From: an uncultured bacterium
Lineage (GTDB): Bacteria > Actinomycetota > Coriobacteriia > Coriobacteriales > Coriobacteriaceae
DNA length: 9,514 bases
Assembly: GCA_905216045.1 (NCBI GenBank)
Contig: CAJMSL010000072.1
Location: 1-9,514, forward strand
Direction: 5' to 3'
The position numbers and the translations under genes were made by a program. Shown piece by piece: positions 1-6,711 of this stretch. The first letter of the stretch is position 1. Each line of letters begins with the position of its first letter. Under the pieces are notes generated by a model. It worked only from the letters and a program-made list of their open reading frames with translations, did no database searches and was not told the origin of the DNA.

Positions 1-96
1 ATATATACGGTCGCCTGCTCGGACAGTCCTGACTCGCACGGAGAGCACATTAAGTGCTCTCCGGCTCGTGCGGAACTCGCGATCGACCTTATATAT
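1..96. repeat. Imperfect inverted repeat / folded element at the left edge
   Basis: Seen in the sequence: bases 1-13 pair with 84-96 (12 of 13, one mismatch). An inner arm pairs 39-48 with 54-63 perfectly over 10 bp around the loop ATTAA. That arm is extended by 35-38 with 69-72 across a five-base bulge. The whole block can therefore fold into a long rod or branched structure with AT-rich ends. It may extend past the window edge. There is no T-tract after the inner arm, so a simple terminator is unlikely. Candidates are a small non-autonomous mobile repeat, an intergenic repeat family, or a structured RNA. I do not recognise a named family. Confidence 0.5.
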
Positions 97-166
97 TTGC
101 CCTCCCCGGGGCTCCCGCACAACGGGACCTCAGTTGGGTTCTATCCCGGTTGCAGCTGCTTCGCTC

Positions 167-188
167 CTGCACCACTTGGCTGGTGCAG
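167..188. other. Hairpin upstream of the methyltransferase gene
   Basis: CTGCACCA pairs with TGGTGCAG over 8 bp around the loop CTTGGC. The next bases (CGGTTTGGCG) are not a T-tract, so it does not look like an ordinary intrinsic terminator. A smaller hairpin, TCCCG/CGGGA, lies at 113-127. Together with the element at 1-96 these make the whole upstream region structure-rich. They could belong to a leader RNA of the methyltransferase gene or to the 3' part of an upstream repeat. The function is unknown. Confidence 0.35.
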
Positions 189-192
189 CGGT

Positions 193-221
193 TTGGCGTT
201 GGATCGGTTCTTTCTGATATA
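193..221 (+). promoter_or_regulatory. Weak candidate promoter for the methyltransferase gene
   Basis: TTGGCG (193-198, four of six matches to the -35 consensus) and GATATA (216-221, three of six) are separated by 17 bases in an AT-richer patch. Transcription from here would give a 5' UTR of roughly 50 bases before the GTG at 281. The match is poor, and the real promoter may lie further upstream. Confidence 0.2.
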
Positions 222-280
222 TGCTGGTTGCGGCTCTTCTTTTGGGAGGAGTCGCTTTTTTGTTGCTAGGAGGTTGGCCC

Positions 281-1168
281 GTGGTCGATGGGGATGCTCG
301 CGCTGAGCGTCGTTCTGCTGATTGGAAGCAGGAATGGATGCGCCTGCAAGCTGGGCGGCGGCGGGCTGATGATTCTTTTGAGTGGGATAAGCGGGCTCGG
401 CATTTTCGGCCGCTGGAGACTGCCCCCTATGCCCAGGATTTTATGAAATTGCTGGCGTTAAAGCCTGGTGAGTCGGTCTTGGATATGGGGTGTGGGGCTG
501 GGTCGATTGCTATTCCGCTTGCGCAAGACGGGCATCCCGTGATTGCTGCTGACTTCTCCCCCGCCATGCTGGGCACCCTCGATGCTGGTATCGAGTATTA
601 CGGACTCGAGGAGCTCATTACACCACTTGAGCTTGCTTGGGATGATGATTGGGATCTAGTTGGGCCGGTTACCAAGGCGGTAGATGTTGCCTTTGCCAGT
701 CGGTCGGTTACGACGACCAATCTAAAAGGCGCACTTGCCAAGCTCGACCGCACAGCTCGCCGGCGTTGTGCTGTCACGATGGTCGCCAACTCCAGCCCGC
801 GCTATGACCTGCACGTGATGAACGCCATCGGCGCCTCGGTAACCTGCAGTAATGGCTTTGTGTATGCCTTTAACATTCTCATTCAGATGGGTGCCCTGCC
901 GCAGGTTTCGTACTTTGAATCGCCTCGTCGCGATACCTTCGATAGCCTCGAGGCAGGCGTGACGGACTTCTCCCGTATGCTCGAACATGGCAACGAGGAT
1001 AAGATCGACCGCCTGCGCGACTATATCGCCCAGCACATGATCGAGAACCCCCATGCCGGTGAGCCGGGCTCCAAGGGCGTGCCGCAGGGGCGCTATATGC
1101 TCGACCACATCCGCAAAGTCCGATGGGCGTTTATCGCCTGGGAGCCGGTCTCCGTACCCCGCCCGTAG
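281..1168 (+). CDS. Class I SAM-dependent methyltransferase, substrate unknown
   Basis: This 295-residue protein has a Rossmann-type methyltransferase core. Motif I (VLDMGCGAGSIAIPLA, residues 66-81) is the glycine-rich S-adenosylmethionine loop. VIAADFSPAML (87-97) supplies the acidic residue that holds the ribose hydroxyls, and DVAFASRSV (about 135-143) is the region after strand 4. There is no NPPY-type motif, so a DNA adenine methyltransferase is unlikely. The acceptor cannot be told from sequence. No signal peptide is expected with this start. The start is set at GTG 281 because AGGAGG (268-273) lies seven bases before it. The in-frame ATG at 221 would add a hydrophobic 20-residue stretch and has no good ribosome binding site. 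The first hundred or so codons favour T- and G-ending codons, while later ones are C-rich like the neighbouring genes. The family is certain; the substrate is open. Confidence 0.85.
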   Translation: MVDGDARAERRSADWKQEWMRLQAGRRRADDSFEWDKRARHFRPLETAPYAQDFMKLLALKPGESVLDMGCGAGSIAIPLAQDGHPVIAADFSPAMLGTLDAGIEYYGLEELITPLELAWDDDWDLVGPVTKAVDVAFASRSVTTTNLKGALAKLDRTARRRCAVTMVANSSPRYDLHVMNAIGASVTCSNGFVYAFNILIQMGALPQVSYFESPRRDTFDSLEAGVTDFSRMLEHGNEDKIDRLRDYIAQHMIENPHAGEPGSKGVPQGRYMLDHIRKVRWAFIAWEPVSVPRP

Positions 1169-1284
1169 CCCATCTAAAGCCTGCATCGTCTACCCGTCCA
1201 GCATCCGCATTCTTTGCGAACTGGGCAAACGCGCTCCACACCACGCCGTTCCTGCGCTATCGTGGGACAGCTCACGTAGATTAA

Positions 1285-1305
1285 GGCCCCATTGCGGGGC
1301 GCCCC
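1285..1305 (+). other. GC-rich hairpin in front of yhbY
   Basis: GCCCC (1286-1290) pairs with GGGGC (1296-1300) around ATTGC, and a second GCCCC follows at once (1301-1305). It sits in the 158-base gap between the methyltransferase and yhbY, about 20 bases before the yhbY start. There is no T-tract, so it is more likely part of the yhbY 5' UTR than a terminator. I see no convincing promoter in this gap; TAGATT at 1277-1282 could be a -10 box but lacks a matching -35. Confidence 0.25.
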
Positions 1306-1326
1306 ATACATAGAAAGCGAGAACCC

Positions 1327-1626
1327 ATGGCACTGACAGGAGCCCAGGTCAAGCAGCTTCGTAGCATGGCCCATCACCTCAACCCCGCCATCATCATCGG
1401 CAAGTCCGATATCAACGAGGGCACCGTCGAGCAAACGGTCGCCTATCTGGAGAAGCATGAGCTCGTTAAGTGCTCCGTGCTGGACGGCTCCAGCCTTTCT
1501 GCCCGCGAGGCCGCCGAGGAGCTCGCCGAGCGCTGCCACGCCGAGGTCGTCCAGGTCATCGGCCGCAAGTTCTCGCTGTATCGCGAGTCCTCGCGCAAGG
1601 ACATCGAGAAGATCAAGCTCGTCTAA
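1327..1626 (+). CDS. yhbY: YhbY-family RNA-binding protein (CRM domain)
   Basis: This is a single-domain protein of 99 residues, the usual length for the family. The CRM (CRS1-YhbY) fold is visible from residue 2 to about 88. It shows LTGAQVKQLRSMAHHLNP at the N-terminus, the IIIGKSDINEG loop (22-32), the HELVK strand (44-48) and the closing VQVIGRKFSLYR (75-86). In E. coli and other bacteria YhbY associates with pre-50S ribosomal particles, and a role in ribosome assembly is inferred for this one. The start ATG 1327 has only a weak ribosome binding site (GCGAG six bases before it), but the family N-terminus fits exactly. It is followed by an intrinsic terminator at 1663-1696. The gap of 158 bases from the methyltransferase leaves open whether the two are co-transcribed. 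Confidence 0.92.
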   Translation: MALTGAQVKQLRSMAHHLNPAIIIGKSDINEGTVEQTVAYLEKHELVKCSVLDGSSLSAREAAEELAERCHAEVVQVIGRKFSLYRESSRKDIEKIKLV

Positions 1627-1662
1627 GAGCCAGTGATCGGCGAGCCAACACATAGCAAGCTT

Positions 1663-1696
1663 ACGGGTGCCCAAGTACTTCGGGCGCCCGTTTTTT
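1663..1696 (+). terminator. Intrinsic terminator of yhbY, shared with the convergent regulator gene
   Basis: ACGGGTGCCC (1663-1672) pairs with GGGCGCCCGT (1682-1691) over 10 bp with one G-T wobble. It is followed on the plus strand by six T (1691-1696). The regulator gene coming from the right has its TAA stop at 1697-1695, inside this T-tract, so the same hairpin forms at the 3' end of its mRNA. On that strand the hairpin is not followed by a U-tract. Confidence 0.88.
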
Positions 1697-4694
1697 ATCG
1701 CTCGACCAGCACGCGATTGAGCCGCCCCTCCACCAAGCGCTCGTATAGACGCCGCGTCTCGGGCTCGGGCACGCCATTGACCTGCTCCCTCAGATGGTGC
1801 ATATGCCCGCTGTACAGCTCGACGATATCGCGCCGTCGCCCCGCCGCACTGTAGACGCGCATGGCGCAGCGCACCATATCCTCACGCGCCGTTTCCTGCC
1901 GAAGCCCCGACTCCGCCAGCCAAATCGCCGACTGCAGATCGTTTTCTTCTAGAGCGGCATTTGCTCCCTTAATCATGCAATCGATGTACTTTGACTGCAT
2001 AATGCGCCGCATGCGCAAAAAGTAGGTGGGATTACAGCCATTGGGAACATACAACGGTCCGGCATAAAGCTGCTCAATCTTAAGGCACAACTCGACCAGA
2101 TGGGGCCCGCGCGCACCCGTGCGATTTCCCAAAACCTCGCGGCTTATCTGGTCAAACAGCCGTACATCGGTCTTGACGTAGTCGCCGTTGAGCCCAATGC
2201 ATTCATTTTGGATGAGCACGCATGACTTGCCATCCGGCGTCGGCCCCAAAGCCGACCGCAAGCGCGATATCGTCGAGTACAGGTTGTTGCGGGCGCTATT
2301 GAACTCGGCATGGGGCCACAGCTCCATGGCCAGCGTCTCACGATCGACGAGCGCATCCATGCCCAGCGCAAGCCGCTCGGCAAGCGTCGCCGCCTTCTTG
2401 CGGCGCCACATTTTGTCCGTGATGGGAAACCCGTCGCGCTCGGCGCGAAACGCACCAAACATGCGAATCTCGATATGGTCGATGGTATCAACGGCTTCAA
2501 CCTCGCCGGCCTGGAATAGGCGCTCGCCCTCCCCTTCCAAATCGTCGCGCAGCGAGTACCGCGACAGCTCGCGCACGGGAAGCTTCTTGCGTATCCTGGC
2601 CGCCGGCTCGCCCAGACAATGCATGGCAAGGCGCGCAAAGAGCCGATACGATGGCTCTAGAATCCCCGCACGATTCATGGACATCCAGGCCGCAAGATCG
2701 CTGTCTCGGCCCGCACAGGCCAAATGCAGCGCCACCATCCAGGCTTCTGCGCCACCAACCTGCGTCTGGCTTATATCGAGCAGCTCCGCTTCCTCGCGTA
2801 CCGAAACCATCGAGGTGTTACGCAGATATGCCGCGCGCTCCAGCAGCAATGCGTTATCGCGCATGTACCCAATCGACTCCTCGGCAAGTTTGAGCACTTG
2901 GACCGCACGGAACTTTGCATTAACCGGCCGTCCCTCTGCCAGCGACTGCCAGCCTTCTAGCAACAGGCCAAACAGCTGAATCTGGTTGTCGCGCATGCGC
3001 ACGGCAAAACGATCGAGCTCGTTGAACGCCGCGTCGTCGGTTACCGGCAAGCCGGAAAGGAGCCGCCGTGCCGCCAACACCATGCGCACCCAGATAGCCA
3101 TCGCCTTAAGCCCACGTACGTCGAGCGCCTCCCGCACCACCGTCATCTCGTCGTCGCGCTCGTCGGTTCCCGCAAACGACCCGTCAAAGAGCTCCACCAG
3201 CATGCTATCGGCCCGTATAACAATCCCCGCGATGTCGAGCTCGCAGTCGTAGGCCTTGCTCGTTTTGAGCTGCTGTAGAACGCCGCCGTCATTTCCCCGC
3301 TCGGTCAGACAGCGTTTGACCTCGATATGCGCAGACAACATATCGAGTGCGGTATGGGACGTCTCTATTTCTGGCACGGCCAGGTTCGTAGGAAGCCCAA
3401 GCCCGTTGTCCCCATAGCAAACAGCCGTCAGTGTCTGGGCCACCCTCCATGAAACAGGGTCTATTTCGCAGGCCGCCCGTTCGCCCCCGCGTTCGACGAC
3501 CGATGCCATATAGCGAGCGAGCTTTGTATTGGACACGCTGACCGCTGCCAGATATACGCCAAGCGCTTCGGCAGGCGTTGGCTCTGGAGCCGGATCGTCG
3601 GCATCGATCGTGCCCAGCGCCGCTCGGCAGATATCGGCCCCGTGCCCCGTCAGAGCCAGATCGACCCCATACTGCCCAGCAAGTTCAAGGACCGCTTCAC
3701 GGTCCAAAAAGGCGTCCGCCAGGCCCATCGCCGCATCGCATCGGCCCGCCTTAAGCAAAATCCGGGCCGCCCTCGGAACAAGTTCGGGGCGGACCTCGGC
3801 CACCAACTTACGCAAGCGCAAGCGTCCGTTATCCTCCGTGCCCAGACACGTAAAACTCCGCTCGGCGGGATCCAAGCCAAAGATCGGGTAGTCGCGCACA
3901 AAATAGGACTGGTCGACCATCGACAGCCTCACCCCACAGGCCTCGAGTTCTGCGATATTGCCCTCGCCCATCAAAACCATGAGACACGCCACGCAAAACA
4001 GCGCATTATTGTCGAGTGAAGCCAGATCGGCAAGTGCCGCGCCATACACGTTGACAATCTCGTTTTCGAGCAGGCCGGCTACGTCGCCTTGGCCATACAG
4101 ACCTGTCTGCAATGCCGAAACGAGCTCGGGCACGCCCTGCGTGAGCTGATAAAAGTCGAGCGATGTGCTGATCGAAAACGCCGATGCCCACGCCGAATAC
4201 TCATAGGCATGCACCTTGAGCATCTGCGCATTGATCTTAACCGAATCGCCCAGCCCATGAATCAGCTGACGATTTGAAGGACGGCAGGAGATAAAGACCC
4301 CTACCCCCATAGCGCGCAGGCCGCGAATCCTGTCGATGAGGTCTTCGGTATCGTGTTGATCGAGGTTTGGTACATTATCAATCGCGATAAGGGAGTGCGG
4401 TTTGTCTTTGAGTTCTTCGGTAACCACCTCGAGCTGCATAAACACCTCGCGCCCAGTGGCGCGATCGGCCTCGATAATCCGCACGGGGCCTCGCGTCGGG
4501 TCGCATTTAACCTCATGAGTGTACTGCAGCAGCACCGAGGTCTTCCCAAACCCGGCGGGCGCATAAAGAACCACGATGCCGGCCTTTCGGCCCTTGGCAA
4601 TAAGCTCATTCATCAAGCGTTCGCGTCGCACCATATAGCCTCCGCCCAGCGGCATCAGCTCGAGGTCGTCTATACCGCTCAAATCGTTTACCAT
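1695..4694 (-). CDS. Large transcriptional regulator: N-terminal P-loop ATPase, C-terminal winged helix plus BTAD domain
   Basis: This protein of 999 residues is a probable cytoplasmic signal-sensing activator. The N-terminus has a STAND/MalT-like NTPase: Walker A APAGFGKTS (45-53) and a Walker B-like SLIAIDNV (101-108). The middle (about 250-735) is helical and repeat-like with no motif I can name; it may be a TPR-type sensor. A winged helix of the OmpR/SARP type begins near residue 741 (IEIRMFGAF), with the recognition-helix segment ARNNLYSTISRLRSALG at 801-817. A BTAD domain fills about 841-990. In AfsR the winged helix and BTAD come first; here they come last, so the layout resembles MalT with its LuxR-type DNA-binding end replaced. 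GAGGAG lies five bases before ATG 4694. It has a 388-base upstream gap and no obvious partner gene. Ligand and targets are unknown. Confidence 0.85.
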   Translation of the reverse strand: MVNDLSGIDDLELMPLGGGYMVRRERLMNELIAKGRKAGIVVLYAPAGFGKTSVLLQYTHEVKCDPTRGPVRIIEADRATGREVFMQLEVVTEELKDKPHSLIAIDNVPNLDQHDTEDLIDRIRGLRAMGVGVFISCRPSNRQLIHGLGDSVKINAQMLKVHAYEYSAWASAFSISTSLDFYQLTQGVPELVSALQTGLYGQGDVAGLLENEIVNVYGAALADLASLDNNALFCVACLMVLMGEGNIAELEACGVRLSMVDQSYFVRDYPIFGLDPAERSFTCLGTEDNGRLRLRKLVAEVRPELVPRAARILLKAGRCDAAMGLADAFLDREAVLELAGQYGVDLALTGHGADICRAALGTIDADDPAPEPTPAEALGVYLAAVSVSNTKLARYMASVVERGGERAACEIDPVSWRVAQTLTAVCYGDNGLGLPTNLAVPEIETSHTALDMLSAHIEVKRCLTERGNDGGVLQQLKTSKAYDCELDIAGIVIRADSMLVELFDGSFAGTDERDDEMTVVREALDVRGLKAMAIWVRMVLAARRLLSGLPVTDDAAFNELDRFAVRMRDNQIQLFGLLLEGWQSLAEGRPVNAKFRAVQVLKLAEESIGYMRDNALLLERAAYLRNTSMVSVREEAELLDISQTQVGGAEAWMVALHLACAGRDSDLAAWMSMNRAGILEPSYRLFARLAMHCLGEPAARIRKKLPVRELSRYSLRDDLEGEGERLFQAGEVEAVDTIDHIEIRMFGAFRAERDGFPITDKMWRRKKAATLAERLALGMDALVDRETLAMELWPHAEFNSARNNLYSTISRLRSALGPTPDGKSCVLIQNECIGLNGDYVKTDVRLFDQISREVLGNRTGARGPHLVELCLKIEQLYAGPLYVPNGCNPTYFLRMRRIMQSKYIDCMIKGANAALEENDLQSAIWLAESGLRQETAREDMVRCAMRVYSAAGRRRDIVELYSGHMHHLREQVNGVPEPETRRLYERLVEGRLNRVLVER

Positions 4695-5082
4695 GCCCGC
4701 TCCTCAACTCGACCGTATGGACACTGTAGCCGCAAGACCATACAAGCCGCGCTATGAATAGAGCGACCTTGTGTTTTAGGTTGTCTTTTGGTACGCAAGC
4801 GGCAAGTTTTTGTACAGCGAGGGCCGATTGTTATTAATCCCCCGACTAATCGGTCTTTAAGCAGGTAAATGAGCTTGTCAGCTTGTCCCATCTAAGCGGC
4901 AGTGTAACGCAGATGAACAAGGTTCAGCCATGTCATTCAACTCGCCTAGCACCCGCTACCGTCTACGACCTTCTAGTGGCATTTTTGCATAGAATCTGGT
5001 ATGGAATGAATCAAGCTGTTGGGCATCTGGCGTTCGTCAAGCTTGCGGCAAGATTTTGGTCAAGTGGGCGAAAAGGGATAGC
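4695..5082. other. 388-base intergenic region upstream of the large regulator
   Basis: No credible gene is seen on either strand. Short open frames here lack ribosome binding sites and family resemblance. The region must hold the regulator's promoter, read leftwards, but no pair of -35/-10 boxes stands out. The best candidates are TTGATT with TATGCA (17-base spacing, near 4987-5015) and CTGACA with TAAAGA (16-base spacing, near 4854-4881). It also carries a perfect tandem octamer, AGCTTGTC, at 4872-4879 and 4880-4887. An inverted pair CCGATT/AATCGG lies at 4824-4829/4848-4853, and phased CAAG repeats lie at 5036-5064. Confidence 0.5.
5036..5064. promoter_or_regulatory. Phased CAAG repeats, candidate operator
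   Basis: GTCAAG (5036-5041), GGCAAG (5047-5052) and GTCAAG (5059-5064) repeat with steps of 11 and 12 bases, about one turn of the helix. A further ATCAAG lies at 5010-5015. SARP-type regulators with a winged helix plus BTAD are known to bind heptameric direct repeats set 11 bp apart, so self-regulation by the neighbouring large regulator is a reasonable guess. The site lies about 340 bases upstream of that gene and just beyond the nagB terminator, which is far for a promoter-proximal operator. Confidence 0.3.
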
Positions 5083-5109
5083 AAAAAGGCCCCCGCAAAG
5101 CGGAGGCCT
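5083..5109 (-). terminator. Intrinsic terminator of nagB
   Basis: Read on the minus strand, AGGCCTCCGC pairs with GCGGGGGCCT over 10 bp (one G-T wobble) around a TTT loop. The U-tract covers 5087-5083. It begins 33 bases after the nagB stop and separates nagB from the large regulator gene further along. Confidence 0.9.
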
Positions 5110-5142
5110 TAGGCAAGGTTATGTCGAGCTGCAGGATTCGCG

Positions 5143-5871
5143 CTACTCGCAGAGCGAAAGGGCGGCCTCGTCGGCAACGACAACGCAGTTGGTGTGCAGC
5201 TGCAGGATCGAAGCCGGGCACTCGGGCGTAACCGGACCATAGCACATGTCATGCACGGCCTGAGCCTTGGCCTCGCCGTTGGCGACGACCAGGATCATGC
5301 GGGCATACATGATGGTCTGGGTACCCATGGTGTAGGCCTGACGGGGAACATCGTCGATGCTGTCGAACAGGCGGCTGTTGGCCTGAATGGTGCTCTCGGT
5401 GAGGTCGACGCAGTGCGTACCCTTGGAGAAGTGGTCATCGGGCTCGTTGAAGCCGATGTGGCCGTTGTTGCCGATGCCGAGCAGCTGCAGATCCGGGTAA
5501 CCGGCGTCGGCGACGATCTTGTCGTACTCAGAGCAGGCAGCGGCGGCGTCGGGGTTGGAACCATCGGGCACATGCGTGTTGTTCAGGTCGATGTTGATGT
5601 GATCGAAGAAGTTCTCACGCATGAAGTAGTGATAGCTCTGGGGATCGTCGTGCGAAAGGCCGCGATACTCGTCCAGGTTGTAGGTGCTAACCTCGGCAAA
5701 GTCGACGTCGCCCTTCGCGTACCAAGCAGCGAGCTGCTTGTAGGCACCGATCGGGGTGGAGCCGGTGGCAAGGCCCAGCACACAGTCGGGCTTGAGGATA
5801 ACCTGGGCCGAGATGATATTAGCGGCCTTGCGGCTCATATCCTCGTAGTCTTTAGCTTTAATGATCTTCAT
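5143..5871 (-). CDS. nagB: Glucosamine-6-phosphate deaminase
   Basis: NagB converts glucosamine-6-phosphate and water to fructose-6-phosphate and ammonia, sending amino sugars into glycolysis in the cytoplasm. The protein has 242 residues, the same length as B. subtilis NagB and shorter than the 266 of E. coli, so the C-terminal extension found in the hexameric allosteric enzymes is missing. Visible motifs are the phosphate-binding LGLATGSTPIGAY (32-44), NLDEYRG (65-71) with general-base Asp67, and GIGNNGHIGFNEP (132-144) with His138 and Glu143. Asn136 stands where E. coli has Asp141, as in Bacillus-type enzymes. The start ATG 5871 has AAAGGA six bases before it. The frame stays open to 6222, but that extension does not resemble NagB. 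Upstream is EIIA after a 271-base structured gap; downstream is a terminator. Confidence 0.96.
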   Translation of the reverse strand: MKIIKAKDYEDMSRKAANIISAQVILKPDCVLGLATGSTPIGAYKQLAAWYAKGDVDFAEVSTYNLDEYRGLSHDDPQSYHYFMRENFFDHINIDLNNTHVPDGSNPDAAAACSEYDKIVADAGYPDLQLLGIGNNGHIGFNEPDDHFSKGTHCVDLTESTIQANSRLFDSIDDVPRQAYTMGTQTIMYARMILVVANGEAKAQAVHDMCYGPVTPECPASILQLHTNCVVVADEAALSLCE

Positions 5872-6142
5872 TACGCGTCCTTTCTCGTACAAGAGAGGCA
5901 AGGCTCCCTTACAAGCACTTGCCCGCGGCCCGCGTCGGCCGCAACCAACGTGTGCGGCCACCAGGGCGAGGTCGCGTAATGTATGTGTCTCGTGTCTAAC
6001 CGCGTCGAGGCCCCTGCCCGTCCACGGTGACCCAAAGCTGTTTAGCCTCGGACAAATCCCATCTTGCCACGGAGGGCGTCCTCTTTCAAGGGCGCCCTCC
6101 GTAAACGTGTTTGAATTGTAGGCTAATGGCCACGTGCACTTG
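5872..6142 (-). other. Hairpin-rich 271-base gap between EIIA and nagB (possible nagB leader)
   Basis: No gene fits here. Three arms can be drawn: a very stable hairpin at 6069-6102, a long-range pairing of GTCGAGG (6004-6010) with CCTC-G-GAC (6046-6053, one bulge), and GGCCGC/GCGGCC at 5937-5942/5954-5959. A possible minus-strand -10 box, TACATT, lies at 5983-5978 but has no good -35. The stretch could be the 3' UTR of the EIIA message, a long nagB leader, or both. I recognise no riboswitch family. Confidence 0.4.
6069..6102. terminator. Long hairpin without a U-tract between EIIA and nagB
   Basis: ACGGAGGGCGTCCT (6069-6082) pairs with AGGGCGCCCTCCGT (6089-6102) along 14 bp with one G-T wobble, leaving a six-base loop. 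It starts 41 bases after the EIIA stop when read on the minus strand. Neither strand has a run of T after it, so it is not a standard intrinsic terminator. It may be a weak terminator, an RNase barrier protecting the upstream message, or a processing site. Confidence 0.4.
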
Positions 6143-6640
6143 CTAGCGCTCGCGAGCAACGATGAGTTGGTCCATCTCTTCGACATGCACGCCAACGGAG
6201 CCCTTGATACTCGAGAACTCAACGGAGTTGCACACCAAGATGGGAACCGTCACATCGTAGCCCTCGGCAGCAATTGCCTCGCGATCGAACTCAATGAGTA
6301 CATCGCCCTTATGGACGATGTCACCCACTTGCGCATGTACGGTAAAGTGCTTGCCCTCGAGCTGAACAGTGTCCAAACCAACGTGGATGAGCACGTCCAA
6401 GCCATCGACCGTGTTAAGCGCAACGGCGTGTCCCGTGGGAAAAATAGCCTCGACCTTGGCATCAGCCGGCGCGATCACGCGCGTTCCGGTGGGCTGAATC
6501 GCCACGCCCTGGCCCAAAAGGCCGGTGGCAAACGTCTGATCGTTTACCTCGGAGAGCGGAATGACGTCACCCGAGATGGGAGCATCCAACGTAAGGACTC
6601 GACCACGCATACCAAAAGACCTTAGGACTTTAGTGAACAT
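6143..6640 (-). CDS. crr: PTS glucose-family EIIA component, single domain
   Basis: This 165-residue cytoplasmic protein has the size and motifs of the glucose-family EIIA, which passes phosphate from HPr to a membrane EIIB/EIIC transporter. The phosphorylated histidine is His86 in GLDVLIHVGLDTVQL (80-94). The assisting histidine is His71 in IFPTGH (66-71), matching His90 and His75 of E. coli EIIA-Glc. APISGDVIPLSEV (20-32) is the usual family opening. Start ATG 6640 has a G-rich GAGGGGGAG very close to it (6642-6650). An in-frame ATG at residue 11 with AAGG upstream is a second choice. No EIIB or EIIC domain is encoded nearby, so it must serve transporters elsewhere. It lies 71 bases after glmM and before nagB, which suggests glucose or N-acetylglucosamine uptake. 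The symbol crr is by family; it could equally be named ptsG-type EIIA. Confidence 0.9.
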   Translation of the reverse strand: MFTKVLRSFGMRGRVLTLDAPISGDVIPLSEVNDQTFATGLLGQGVAIQPTGTRVIAPADAKVEAIFPTGHAVALNTVDGLDVLIHVGLDTVQLEGKHFTVHAQVGDIVHKGDVLIEFDREAIAAEGYDVTVPILVCNSVEFSSIKGSVGVHVEEMDQLIVARER

Positions 6641-6711
6641 GCTCCCCCTCGGACATACCGATCAACCAAAATAACCTTAACAGTTTACCACTTGGCACCC
6701 GTTTTTGACCA

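Noticed and set aside
97..280. SAM or cobalamin riboswitch before the methyltransferase gene
   Set aside because: The region has hairpins, but I could not find the conserved core motifs of these riboswitches, and a SAM-using enzyme alone is weak context.
4688..4891. Possible 67-residue minus-strand protein upstream of the regulator
   Set aside because: There is no ribosome binding site, no known family is resembled, and it runs across the regulator's own ribosome binding site and start.
4883..5242. Possible 119-residue plus-strand protein in the intergenic region
   Set aside because: It runs through the nagB terminator and into nagB antisense, and lacks a ribosome binding site.
5194..5979. 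A 261-codon plus-strand open frame antisense to nagB
   Set aside because: It is a shadow of the nagB codons, rich in Val and Gly, without any recognisable domain.
5872..6222. A 117-residue N-terminal extension of NagB and overlap with the EIIA gene
   Set aside because: The extension does not look like NagB, lies over the EIIA 3' end, and the internal ATG 5871 has a good ribosome binding site and gives the exact family length.
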